Shown here: in pieces, positions 55,801 through 62,710 of the stretch
How the letters are laid out: each line of letters opens with the position of its first letter
Numbering within the stretch: position 1 is the stretch's first letter
NCBI GenBank assembly: GCA_963693305.1
Contig: OY855910.1
Coordinates: 20,180,362 to 20,244,361, forward strand
Source: Meandrina meandrites
Lineage: Eukaryota > Cnidaria > Anthozoa > Scleractinia > Meandrinidae
Direction: 5' to 3'
DNA length: 64,000 nt
Made by a program: the position numbers and the translations under genes
The notes under the pieces: model-generated
The model's input: only the letters and a program-made list of their open reading frames with translations
The model's database searches: none
What the model was told of the DNA's origin: nothing

Positions 55801-56408
55801 CACTGTTGGCAGAAAGTGGTCGTCAGTTGGACGATGAAAGCTTCCGTACGTTACTGAAAGAGATCCAGGCAGTGGTGAATTCCAGACCACTAGCCTTGAA
55901 TGACATGTCTTCAGTTGATTCGCCAGAGCCGCTGACTCCAAACCACTTACTGACCATGAAAAGCAAGGTTCTAATGTCACCTCCAGGCATCTTTCAAAGA
56001 GAAGATATCTACCTTCGCAGAAGATGGAGAAGAGTTCAGTACCTGACGAATGCATTTTGGGAAAGATGGAGAAAGGAGTTCCTTAGTACACTTCAACTTC
56101 GCAAGAAGTGGATCACACCCAAACGCAACATGGCAGTGAATGATGTCGTCTTGATGAAGGACGAAAATGCCCCAAGAAATGCTTGGCGTTTAGCAAGAGT
56201 TAAAGAAGTATTCCCAAGCAAGGATGGCCTAGTGAGAAAGGTTAAACTCGCCATGGCTGCTCGTAGTCTTGACAAGAATGGAAAGAGAATCGAGGCAGTA
56301 CAGTTTCTTGATCGACCTGTCCATAAGCTTGTTCTTATCCAGGAAGGAGACCGGGAATTCCCCGACGAGGAGCCAGAGGAGCCACAAGTTAAGACAAGTA
56401 CTGACTGA
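49893..56408 (+). CDS. BEL/Pao Gag-Pol polyprotein
   Basis: The first ATG is at 49,893 and the frame is open for about 2,171 codons. Domains in order, rough residue positions from that ATG: charged coiled-coil N-terminus; Gag DUF1759 region (about 420-610, HLSIFSGNPLDWPTWK); zinc knuckles (about 650-720, CYWCGNASHELEMC and more); aspartic protease (ALIDSQSNATFI, about 800); reverse transcriptase (FYVDDG near 1,243); RNase H (HFSDASQTGYGQC, about 1,422); integrase with HHCC (about 1,770-1,810) and D, D, E near 1,842, 1,904 and 1,957; then a DUF5641-type end. No stop or frameshift, so it may be active. A TTG upstream also fits the frame but is unlikely as a start. Confidence 0.95.
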   Translation: MSFGSLGQMESLDTPGPSLVIEDNTNSASFMPKNSEDELEEAKEDVPDHIEDPDGLEEPKETDLLDQNEDNARQKSKRPHTLTKKGLEYQCLIKEREFQRALRRMKDKLHKLDMDWIDISDPHILRKERSDIEQFRQDLDGAQSEYVSLLTGDEIHRVVELSACLNKQVVELRMRIGEKIFQLEKEELCSRTSKRSSYSKKTASTRVSKGSASSQVSLLKMKALTELAKREVEMKFARIESEKRLEMERKRHEMEEIQKMKSYETAKAEVDAVTRLEDEGKEENPNLDDLKEFQLKDDEKEERVRDYISSLPDLRSVDSLIPLPDSFVQGNRAHRRTLSSQKERDTELSNADQIPQAPGKDQGNSAGKQLVTPPHLHVNSSATPYSTPPTIPHCPPTMESQQHGIAQAIAKGMEAARLPTPHLSIFSGNPLDWPTWKVSFETVIEKRSMSSNEKILYLLQYLSGPPKKIVEGYQFLKTDDAYTEAKKSLEKRFGHPSVVAEAFRRKLENWPKIPPRDGISLREFADFLKTCELAMQSVEDLETLNKQHGNKQLLKILPNWVHPKWGVKVRDYQTKYGENKFPPFSAFVKFVTEIAEVQCLPVLTNLDSNFSVKEEKRRNFQRRTENRKSRDVNSLATQVKGPSDSMNGKKKACYWCGNASHELEMCQEFVKKPINERTQFIIRKGLCLRCLVHGHMAKENKCEKLLSCVRCKQKHPTCLHDNRRAPEGTDRSDKATPEAAVKFTNAVDTENLQCSESDATANCTNICSIKGQQSGQDQSLIIPVWVSSGERPQNDVLTYALIDSQSNATFITEKLKQALEVDGVASHLRLSTMHQEDEVIECKKVQGLSVTDLKRQVHIPLPKVYTRDSIPYKPHQIPKPEVAMQWDHLKCIAEELMPYREDVQVGILIGTNCPKAIKPREVIPGGDHDPYGIKTDLGWGIVGRVCKSNPDEDLEQLSESWANKIVINEDATFAMESRAKEIVNPAQINEMFERDFHERTELKGSSTLSVEDRTFLEILNKGIHQREDGHYEMPLPLRSLDVKLPNNRSQALRRLSQLKARFQKDPKYHRDYVKFMEEMIEKCAEKVPSQAETGINIGDGKINYVPHHGVYHPKKPSQIRVVFDCSAKYKGTSLNKNLLQGPDLTNNLVGVLCRFRQEAVALTCDVQGMFHQFFVDETDRDLLRFFWWKHGDFKNEAEEYRMKVHLFGATSSPGCANFAFKKAADDGEKEFGSEAADFMRKDFYVDDGLKSVKCVDTATNLIQNCQAMCARAGLRLHKFSSNKKEVIQAVPPEDRAKGLQELDLTRDPLPIERTLGVMWCAETDSLQFRIVIQDRPLTRRGILSTVCSVYDPLGLVAPLILTGKQILQDLCRENADWDDPISDELRSRWERWRNELRLLEGLKIPRCYKPEDFGDIKAVELHHFSDASQTGYGQCSYLRLLNESNQAYCSLVMGKARVAPLKPVTIPRLELTAAVVSVRVSQWLVPELDYENVTEFFWTDSKVVMGYISNVTRRFHIFVANRIQQIHEHTKPQQWQYINTHSNPADAASRGLTTKQLLSDDSQWLRGPSFLWNCGPYRVQEENTPEPLDPNDPEVKASTLVTQSDESYPNYFETARLDRFSDWSRVRKAVAVCLRFKRLLREKRFQKTAVAQTSTAVKKNGTSYQPVDIEEIGQAEMEIIRCLQLEHFKDEIEALSLLQVHGEFSDRQKAKQRNFNLKKCSSLYRLDPYLDVNGILRVGGRLRRANMPEASKHPIILPRRSHVTTLILQYCHEAIKHQGSGMTHNEVRQRGYWIIGGTSAVSSFISKCIKCRKLRGPLVQQKLADLPEDRVDPAPPFAYCAVDYFGPFLIKDGRKEVKRYGVVFTCMASRAIHLESANTLDTDSFINAVRRFQAERGPIRQLRSDRGSNFVGAQRELQEALNEMDENKVRSTLIEENCEWFSFKMNPPSASHMGGSWERQIRTVRSVLAALLAESGRQLDDESFRTLLKEIQAVVNSRPLALNDMSSVDSPEPLTPNHLLTMKSKVLMSPPGIFQREDIYLRRRWRRVQYLTNAFWERWRKEFLSTLQLRKKWITPKRNMAVNDVVLMKDENAPRNAWRLARVKEVFPSKDGLVRKVKLAMAARSLDKNGKRIEAVQFLDRPVHKLVLIQEGDREFPDEEPEEPQVKTSTD

Positions 56409-56612
56409 AGGAGCGGTATAGACGGAAGGAGCAGTACTAATCATAGGAACATTACTTACTGGAAAAGCAGTTTATTAATGTAGACCTGGAACTGTTATCT
56501 AGAAACTGCGAACTGATAGTTGATTTTATTTCGCCGAATTATTATTTGAGTTTTGAGAATCGTTAGAACATTTGACTTTGTAAGGACAGTGGATTCCCAC
56601 TGTGGGGAGCCA

Positions 56613-57015
56613 TGTGACTGTAGCCAGCCCAGTCTGCGCGCGGTCAAGATTCGCGCCATTTTCGGTCACGTGACCAGTTTGTTTAACCAGCGTGGTCTTA
56701 TAGTTTTGACTCAAGTTTATCGAAGGATTTATCGCTCGTTTAGCGTGTTTTCCGTCCCTTTCGCGGTCCCAGCTGGACAAGGTTAGCTGTGTTCTTTCAC
56801 TTGTATCTTAGGTTTAGCTAGTTTCGTAATATTTTGTATTTCGGACTTTATTTCGTTGTATGTTATGTCGCTCGCTCGTGTATTCGCTTCGGTTGTTTAG
56901 TATTGTTATTATTTATTTTATTTTAGTTTTACGGTTCCTGTTAGTTACCAGTAAAGACTTCCAGACAGATCAGCTATAACTACTTTGGTTCGTTTAACCT
57001 ATGTCGGTAGTTACA
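56613..57015 (+). repeat. BEL 3' LTR
   Basis: Same 403 bases as the 5' LTR. About 200 bases of untranslated sequence lie between the polyprotein stop and this LTR. Confidence 0.95.
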
Positions 57016-57020
57016 TATTG

Positions 57021-58093
57021 ATGCCAATAATTTACAAACACCGTTATTAACGTCAACGATAAATGATAGTACCAGCATTATAAATCACCTTATGATAACT
57101 TCAGGAGGGAAAAAAGTGTATGATGGTAATGGCCTCCATAAAATTTCTTTCATAAAAGGATTGCTTGAATTTTCTGATGACTATAGTCGTACAATTGCCA
57201 CCAATTTCAATTGGTATCTCGATGATAGAGCAGTATTAGCAGGTGATTTGAGGAATGCCCCGAAAGTAGGAGCAATTAAAAGAGCTGACTTGTGTTCACA
57301 ATCAAAAGACGTATACGCAATCATTCCGTTAAATAGGTTTTCATTTTTTCAAGAACTCCGCGATAAAATGTTACCACCCATGCAAATCGAACTAAATATA
57401 ACATTAAATGATGACAGAGAATTCATTTACAGAGTCGCTGGTAATGAAACAAGATATGTGATACTAGATTTTCAGTTATGGCTACCACGCTTGAACTTTA
57501 CATCAGAAGGACAAAAATTAGTGAATAACAGTTTTTTAAAAGCATCGAAATGGACGTATTTAAGAGAATTTATTAAACATACATCACCGACTGATGCTAT
57601 TTCTGGGATATATCAAATTACACCGGGTGTTAAAAATGTAAAGCATGTTTTTATATACTTTCAGAGAAACAAGACTAATAATGAGCTAGAAAACCCCTTC
57701 ATATATGACACATTTAAAATAAATGCGGGCGATGATGCATGTAAACTTTCTACTTGCCGTTTGCAACTTGGTAATTCGTATTTTACACCAGAAATAGAGT
57801 ATGATTGTGATTTTAAACCAAGATTATATAATGACATTCAAGGATATGCATTCAGAACAAATGACTACAATACAGGAACTCAGTTAAATTTACAAAATTA
57901 TTCTGAATTATTTCCTGTATTATATTTCGATCTACGAACTTTTAAGGAATCGGTTAGTGATGATCCCAAGCAGTTATTGTTTCATTATCGATTGAATGTA
58001 CAAGCTACTGACAATTATATGATTTACGCTGTAGTTCTTTATGAGGAAAGAATCGTAATTGACAAAATTGGGAATGAACTTATTGTGGTATAA
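57021..58093 (+). pseudogene. Major capsid protein, 3' part after BEL insertion
   Basis: The frame is open from the edge of the insertion and carries about 356 codons to a stop at 58,093. Text such as HKISFIKGLLEFSDDYSR, FFQELRDKMLPPMQIEL and LLFHYRLNVQAT fits the double jelly-roll major capsid protein (hexon-like) of Polintons. Together with 49,197-49,407 the gene would be near 427 codons, with the break in the first jelly-roll. An internal ATG at 57,092 is unlikely to make a working protein. Confidence 0.88.
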
Positions 58094-58167
58094 AGTATGA
58101 TATGAAAAAATCTAATTCATATTGAATTTCACATTTAATCTAACACTATTATATGTAGAGCAAGACT

Positions 58168-58392
58168 ATGAGCACAAAATATATTTCAACATATATTCCT
58201 CCAACAGAAGGTCAAAAAAAAAAGCTAGCCAGAGCAATCAAAAATTCAAGTGAAGTGAGTTTATTGATTGATAAGCATCAGATCAAAAAGAAGGGTAATA
58301 CTGAGTTATACCTTACAGAAAGACAAATAACACGGCATAATAAAGTAAAAAGTGAGGGTAAAGGCATTACATTGAGTTTTTCTTGTCGTTAG
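58168..58392 (+). CDS. Small basic protein, possibly cut short
   Basis: 74 codons from an ATG at 58,168. It is basic, with YLTERQITRHNKVKSEGKGI and a sudden end at SFSCR. Related Polinton proteins, as I recall them, go on from a similar lysine-rich stretch into a hydrophobic glycine-rich region, like adenovirus core/pX-type precursors. That part is missing here. It may be truncated by the AT-rich stretch that follows. Confidence 0.5.
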   Translation: MSTKYISTYIPPTEGQKKKLARAIKNSSEVSLLIDKHQIKKKGNTELYLTERQITRHNKVKSEGKGITLSFSCR

Positions 58393-58583
58393 TCTTGTCA
58401 TTGTCTACAATCTTGTAATTATTGTAATTATTATTATTTTTATTATTGTATGTGTTATATTTAACAATAAAACTTCATTCCATGCACACCGCGTATAAGC
58501 TGAGCTAACTAGTCTCTTACAGTTAATAAATTTCAACATTTCTGAAAAAAATAAATAAATAAAATAAAACACAAATAAGTAAA
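58393..58583. other. AT-rich non-coding stretch, possible small insertion
   Basis: It consists of TAATTATTATTATT-type runs, then AACAATAAAACTTCATTCC, and finally an A-rich tail with AAATAAATAAATAAA. It could be the 3' remains of a short retroelement that interrupted the preceding gene, but no duplication was found. Confidence 0.35.
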
Positions 58584-59321
58584 ATGCGAAAGAATATGAT
58601 TGGAAAAGGAATTCAAGTCACTCCCCCTCATAATAATCAAGGAGGGACAGGAATGCAGATAGAATACCCTTATTATCCACCACCAATCATTAGGAAACAA
58701 AGATCAAAAAAAGACGGTGGAAGAATCATGAGTAAGAAAGATGCATTGTCTTATAGGAGTCCACCTTTTATTGGTAAATGGGATCAATACAATAAATTCT
58801 TGAAAACTGGAGGATTAGTGCTTCCAAAAAAAAAAGATCTTAAAACCAAAAAAGTGAATAAGCCTAGATTCATCAAAAAACCTCTGAGCAATATTGATTT
58901 ATCAAGATGGTGTGATTATCTCGGAATAAAAATTAATGGTATTTTCAGTAGAGATGAACATATGCATGAAGATCATAGCCCGTGTATTATTAATTTGGAT
59001 GACTATGAAGGTGTTGGTAGCCATTGGGTTTGCTGTATCCCTGGTCACAAAAAAGATACTCTATGGTACTACGATTCATTTGGAATGCCTTACCCCAATG
59101 AATTTAAAATGAGAGCTGAAAAAGATGGTATTAAAAAAATACTATATAACAACACACAATATCAACATATCAAATCAGTCCTTTGTGGCTTTTTTGTTCT
59201 TTACACATTGCATCAAGCATTGATTTATAATAAGGAGTATAACGATATATTGATGCCATTATCAATGACTGACACGATGTATAATGAACGTTTTATAAGC
59301 AATTATTTCAGAAATATGTAA
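58584..59321 (+). CDS. Adenain-like cysteine protease
   Basis: 245 codons from an ATG at 58,584. The protease domain starts near residue 100 (PLSNIDLSRWCDYLGI). The catalytic set is visible: His147 in GSHWVCC, Asp164 in WYYDSFG, a Gln near 192-194 and Cys201 in SVLCGFF. Such enzymes of the adenain/Ulp1 clan cut capsid and core precursors during virion maturation. The basic N-terminal 95 residues with GKGIQVTPP and PYYPPP may be a core-protein-like extension. It appears intact. Confidence 0.92.
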   Translation: MRKNMIGKGIQVTPPHNNQGGTGMQIEYPYYPPPIIRKQRSKKDGGRIMSKKDALSYRSPPFIGKWDQYNKFLKTGGLVLPKKKDLKTKKVNKPRFIKKPLSNIDLSRWCDYLGIKINGIFSRDEHMHEDHSPCIINLDDYEGVGSHWVCCIPGHKKDTLWYYDSFGMPYPNEFKMRAEKDGIKKILYNNTQYQHIKSVLCGFFVLYTLHQALIYNKEYNDILMPLSMTDTMYNERFISNYFRNM

Positions 59322-59333
59322 CTTATATATATA

Positions 59334-59762
59334 ATGGTGAAATCGTATTGTTTACGTGAAAAAATACAAACTTTTTCAGTTCCTGGTTCTGAAAAATATG
59401 TGAGAACAAAAAACAATCGTTTATTGCTCAAATCGAAATGCGCTTCTTGTGGTTATAATAAAGCTCGTTTTGTAAGTGAGAAAAAGGGACGAGGAGTCGG
59501 ACAAACCATCAACAAAAAGATTGGTGATAAGATACCGGGGTTTCAACAAGCTCAAGATCTTGCTTCTGCTATCATGGGTGTTACAGGAGGTGATAAGAAG
59601 CTTTTTGATAAGTACTGGAGTGGAGACATCGCAAAAGGCGCCTTCAACAATAAAACCGGTTTATTTTCAAAGAAATTCTGGACACACCCTAAAAATACAA
59701 CTGGTCCATGTAATAGGGTTGTATACAAAAATGGAAAATGGCATAATATGTACTGTGATTAA
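59334..59762 (+). CDS. Zinc-ribbon-like small protein
   Basis: 142 codons from an ATG at 59,334, preceded directly by TATATATATA. The N-terminus follows the pattern of a short zinc ribbon common in Polinton-like elements: YC near residue 5, KNNRLLLKSKCASCGYNKARFVS near 26-48. The first cysteine pair is reduced to one cysteine, so metal binding may be lost. The C-terminal part (SKKFWTHPKNTTGPCNRVVYKNGKW) is unfamiliar. It is paralogous in its first 50 residues to the next gene. Confidence 0.65.
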   Translation: MVKSYCLREKIQTFSVPGSEKYVRTKNNRLLLKSKCASCGYNKARFVSEKKGRGVGQTINKKIGDKIPGFQQAQDLASAIMGVTGGDKKLFDKYWSGDIAKGAFNNKTGLFSKKFWTHPKNTTGPCNRVVYKNGKWHNMYCD

Positions 59763-59785
59763 ACAATCTAACTTATGTATATATA

Positions 59786-60338
59786 ATGTGTAAGTCGTAT
59801 TGCTTAGCGTGTAGAAAACGAACAGATTCTAAAAATAAGCGAATAGAAATCGAAATGTGTTATTTGCGACAAAAACAAATCAAAATTCATCAAATCTATG
59901 CAAAAAGGCGGGGTTCTTGCACGTCACAAAGGAGTAAAGGAAAACGTGGATTACTATAGAAAGGGCAAAGGCTTTGATATTCAAAAACACTTATCAAAAC
60001 TCGGAGAATTGCATATGAGGACACCTACGGGTAAAAAATACAATTATTGTGGACCTGGCACTAAATTAAAAGAAAGATTAGCTTCTAACGATCCTAAATA
60101 TAGGAATCCAATAAACAATCTTGATAAAATATGCCAATCTCATGATATTGCATACAGTAAATCAAAATCACTATCTGATAAACATCAGGCCGATGATATT
60201 ATGCTTAAGAGAATATCAGAAATACCATTCAAAGATCGTCCATGGGGGACTACAGCAGTACAAGCTTTAATAGCTGGTAAAAAGAAATTTGGTCTCGGTG
60301 TTAAAAAAAAGAAGCCAAAAAACGGAAAACGGCGTTGA
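59786..60338 (+). pseudogene. Zinc-ribbon/phospholipase A2 protein, frameshifted
   Basis: An ATG at 59,786 (TATATATA just before) starts YCLACRKRTDSKNKR, the first half of a zinc ribbon. Near 59,848 the frame changes; the second pair CVIC and the rest follow in the frame that reaches 60,338. That part has YCGPGTKL (calcium loop) and CQSHDIAY (His-Asp active site), the signature of parvovirus-type phospholipase A2, used to breach endosomes. The tail is very basic. Counted from the internal ATG at 59,898, YCGPG is at 50-54 and HD at 82-83. Confidence 0.8.
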
Positions 60339-61282
60339 GTAAAACTGATTGGTCTCAACAATTAGCCGATGAGTTACATAAACCAATCAGACGAAAATTT
60401 AAAACTAGAAGAGTAATATCAAATGGAATTGACGAGATATGGTGTTCGGATTTGGTTGAAATGCAACAGTTCAGTAAATGGAACAAGGGATTCAGATATC
60501 TTCTCATGGTACTTGATGTGTTTTCTAAATACGGCTGGATAGTGCCTCTAAAAGACAAAAAAGGTGAAACAGTGACTGAAGCATTCAAAACAATATTCAA
60601 AGAGGGGCGTAAACCACAATATCTTTGGACTGATAAAGGGAAAGAGTATTACAATAAACACTTCAAAGACCTCTTAGAAAAGAATGAAATAACATTGTAC
60701 TCAACTGAAAATGAAGAGAAAAGTAGTGTATGCGAGCGATGGAATCAAACAATCAAGTCCAAAATGTGGAAGCAGTTCACTGTTCAAGGTAATACACAGT
60801 ATCTTGATATGCTACCCAAATTAGTTAAACAGTATAACAACACTAAACATAGCTCTATCAAAATGACGCCCATAGAAGCAAGTAAAAAGAAGAACGAAGG
60901 TACAGTTTACTTCAATCTATATGGTGATATGAAGCCATTAGCAACTAAACCTAAATTCAAAGTCGGTGATAAGGTCCGAATATCTAAGTATAAAAGGAAG
61001 GTTTTTGACAAGGGTTATACCCCAAACTGGACAGAGGAAGTATTCACAGTTGATAAGATCCAATACAGTAATCCAATCACTTATAAATTAAAAGATTTGA
61101 TTAATGAAGAAATACAAGGTAGTTTTTATGAACCTGAACTATTGAAAGCAAAACAAGAGGTATTCAGAATTGATAAAGTGATCCGTAGAGACTACAAAAA
61201 GAAACAGGCTCTTGTCAAATGGAAGGGATACAGTGATGACTTTAATAGCTGGATTCCAATGAAAGATTTACAACATATATAA
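60335..61282 (+). CDS. int: Retroviral-type integrase with chromodomain
   Basis: 315 codons. The DDE core shows D39 (WCSDLVEM), D100 (LWTDKGKEYY) and E134 (SSVCERWNQ), followed by a C-terminal chromodomain at about 276-315 (VLVKWKGY-like, ALVKWKGYSDDFNSWIP). It inserts Polinton DNA into the genome and lies next to the right terminal repeat, as is usual. The frame has no ATG at its start: the first codon is TTG overlapping the TGA of the preceding gene, and a stop lies ten codons further up. It is complete otherwise. Confidence 0.93.
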   Translation: MSKTDWSQQLADELHKPIRRKFKTRRVISNGIDEIWCSDLVEMQQFSKWNKGFRYLLMVLDVFSKYGWIVPLKDKKGETVTEAFKTIFKEGRKPQYLWTDKGKEYYNKHFKDLLEKNEITLYSTENEEKSSVCERWNQTIKSKMWKQFTVQGNTQYLDMLPKLVKQYNNTKHSSIKMTPIEASKKKNEGTVYFNLYGDMKPLATKPKFKVGDKVRISKYKRKVFDKGYTPNWTEEVFTVDKIQYSNPITYKLKDLINEEIQGSFYEPELLKAKQEVFRIDKVIRRDYKKKQALVKWKGYSDDFNSWIPMKDLQHI

Positions 61283-61304
61283 ACGCACTATAAAAATCAC
61301 ATAA

Positions 61305-61651
61305 GAGCATTCTTTAATATGGAGTTTGAATTTAAAATTCAAACATCATAAGAGCTTCGCTTTGTATTTAGATGTGGCTTCAATTCCAAAATTCTAGCTT
61401 TGATTTTCCCAACCCTGGAAAACAGTATAAAAAAATTCCAGCGCAAAAATCCAACACATAATTCCAAGAATTGAATTCAGCATATAATTTTCCAGCTCTG
61501 AATTCCAGCTTTGTTTATGAGTAGTTTGCCAAAAAATCCAAGAGCAAATTTTCATCTATAAAATCCAGCGCAAAAATCAAATCGCAATTTAAAATCCAGC
61601 GCATTATCCAGATCTTATTTTTGCTCTCGTACCCCCAATTACTATACTAGT
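61305..61651 (-). repeat. Polinton terminal inverted repeat, right
   Basis: Inverted partner of 35,151-35,497, ending CTATACTAGT. It starts 23 bases after the integrase stop. Confidence 0.9.
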
Positions 61652-61657
61652 GGTGTT
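61652..61657. repeat. Polinton target-site duplication, right
   Basis: GGTGTT, same as 35,145-35,150. Confidence 0.8.
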
Positions 61658-62465
61658 CACAATGTCAAGAGAAAACATTTTCTCTCCAAAGTTTACAACC
61701 TTACAGTATCAAACATGTGCATCTGGACAGGCCTCACATCGTCTGTCTGTTGCAGAGGGAAAATTTAGAGACACTTTTATTGTTGTATGGTTTAATAGGT
61801 ATTTGTCTGTTACTTCTGATTATCTTTCGAGACCTTAAGACTTCAAGAAAGCTCTCATTGTACTGTGCTGCTTTTCTCCAAAATACATTATTTTGATCAC
61901 AGAGAGAAGGCAAAAAGATCACAAAAGAAGGCTATTACAGAGAATATGGTATGTTTTGTTTTTAAAATTCATTCTGAAAATTCTCTTAATTCTGAAATTC
62001 TTTTTGCCTAATAGATTTTTGCTTTTCCTGATTGTATGTTTATTAGAAAGATCACAAAAGGAAATTCAAATGTTCAGTATTTTTTCGAATCAGGCAGGAT
62101 TTAAGAACATCAACCCTCCAAGTTTAATTTTTTCCTTAGTGGCCATTTGGCCACCGACTGCTCAAGTTTGGTCGCAGGCAGCCCAAGCTAATGATAGGAG
62201 CCACAGTACGTTAGGAGCACTCAATTTATAAGGGTTTGTATGGGAACGAAATAATTTTGTTTTAGGAGTTACAAATTCCAATGTTTTTTGAATAAAATTG
62301 ACTTACACTGTTACTGTGTCGTATTATTTATTGTTTGCCAGCTCCTCAGGCCAATTTGAAGTGATTTCGGTGAGTTACTGCTGTACATGTGTACTGTATT
62401 AAATATTCCCAAGTCTGGAAACAATTATTGACAGCATATCACTCGAAGTAATACAACAGTCACTC
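61658..62465. other. Right flank of the Polinton, no gene recognised
   Basis: Frames of 60 to 110 codons exist but show no family motif and overlap on both strands. Confidence 0.35.
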
Positions 62466-62710
62466 AGCACAGAAGTTGTCAGCTACTTTTATTTTATTTA
62501 ATATTTTGACAAATGTCCGAAAATTATTTAAGACCCCTTGTGAAACGTCATCGCTTCTGCATGCATTGCGTGACGTTATTTTTTTTTGCAAGGGACATCA
62601 AATTTGCTGTTTTTTGCGTTCCACGAAGGAGAACGTTATCTAAATCGGTAAACAGTCAAGTTTTTGGAGATATCTTTGTATGTATGGTTATCAATTTGGC
62701 CACCTCAGAA
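62466..62710. repeat. Dispersed repeat, copy shared with 17,310
   Basis: It has the same ordered phrases as 17,310-17,560 (TTTTGACAAATGTCC, AGACCCCTTGTGAAACGTCA, TCGCTTCTGCATGCAT) in the same orientation. Confidence 0.6.

Larger units (their letters stand above)
49408..57015 (+). mobile_element. BEL/Pao LTR retrotransposon, complete
   Basis: 7,608 bp with two 403-bp LTRs (TGTGACTG...GTTACA), a TATTG duplication on both sides, and one long open frame with all expected domains. The LTRs read as identical, so the insertion is recent. It is nested in the major capsid gene of the Polinton. A G-rich stretch (TGTGGGGAGCCA) just before the 3' LTR may be the polypurine tract. The primer-binding site after the 5' LTR is not one I can assign to a tRNA. 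Confidence 0.95.
35151..61651. mobile_element. Polinton/Maverick element (26.5 kb, with nested BEL)
   Basis: It is bounded by 347-bp inverted repeats and a GGTGTT duplication, and holds the Polinton hallmark set: protein-primed PolB, A32-like ATPase, adenain-like protease, minor and major capsid proteins, and a retroviral-type integrase. Without the 7.6-kb BEL insert and the short LINE it is about 18.5 kb, inside the usual 15-20 kb range. The left end starts AG, as in other Polintons. Two insertions and at least three frameshifts make this copy inactive. Confidence 0.95.

Noticed and set aside
57092..58093. Intact capsid gene starting at ATG 57,092
   Set aside because: The frame is open up to the BEL edge and joins the 5' part at 49,407; the ATG is internal.
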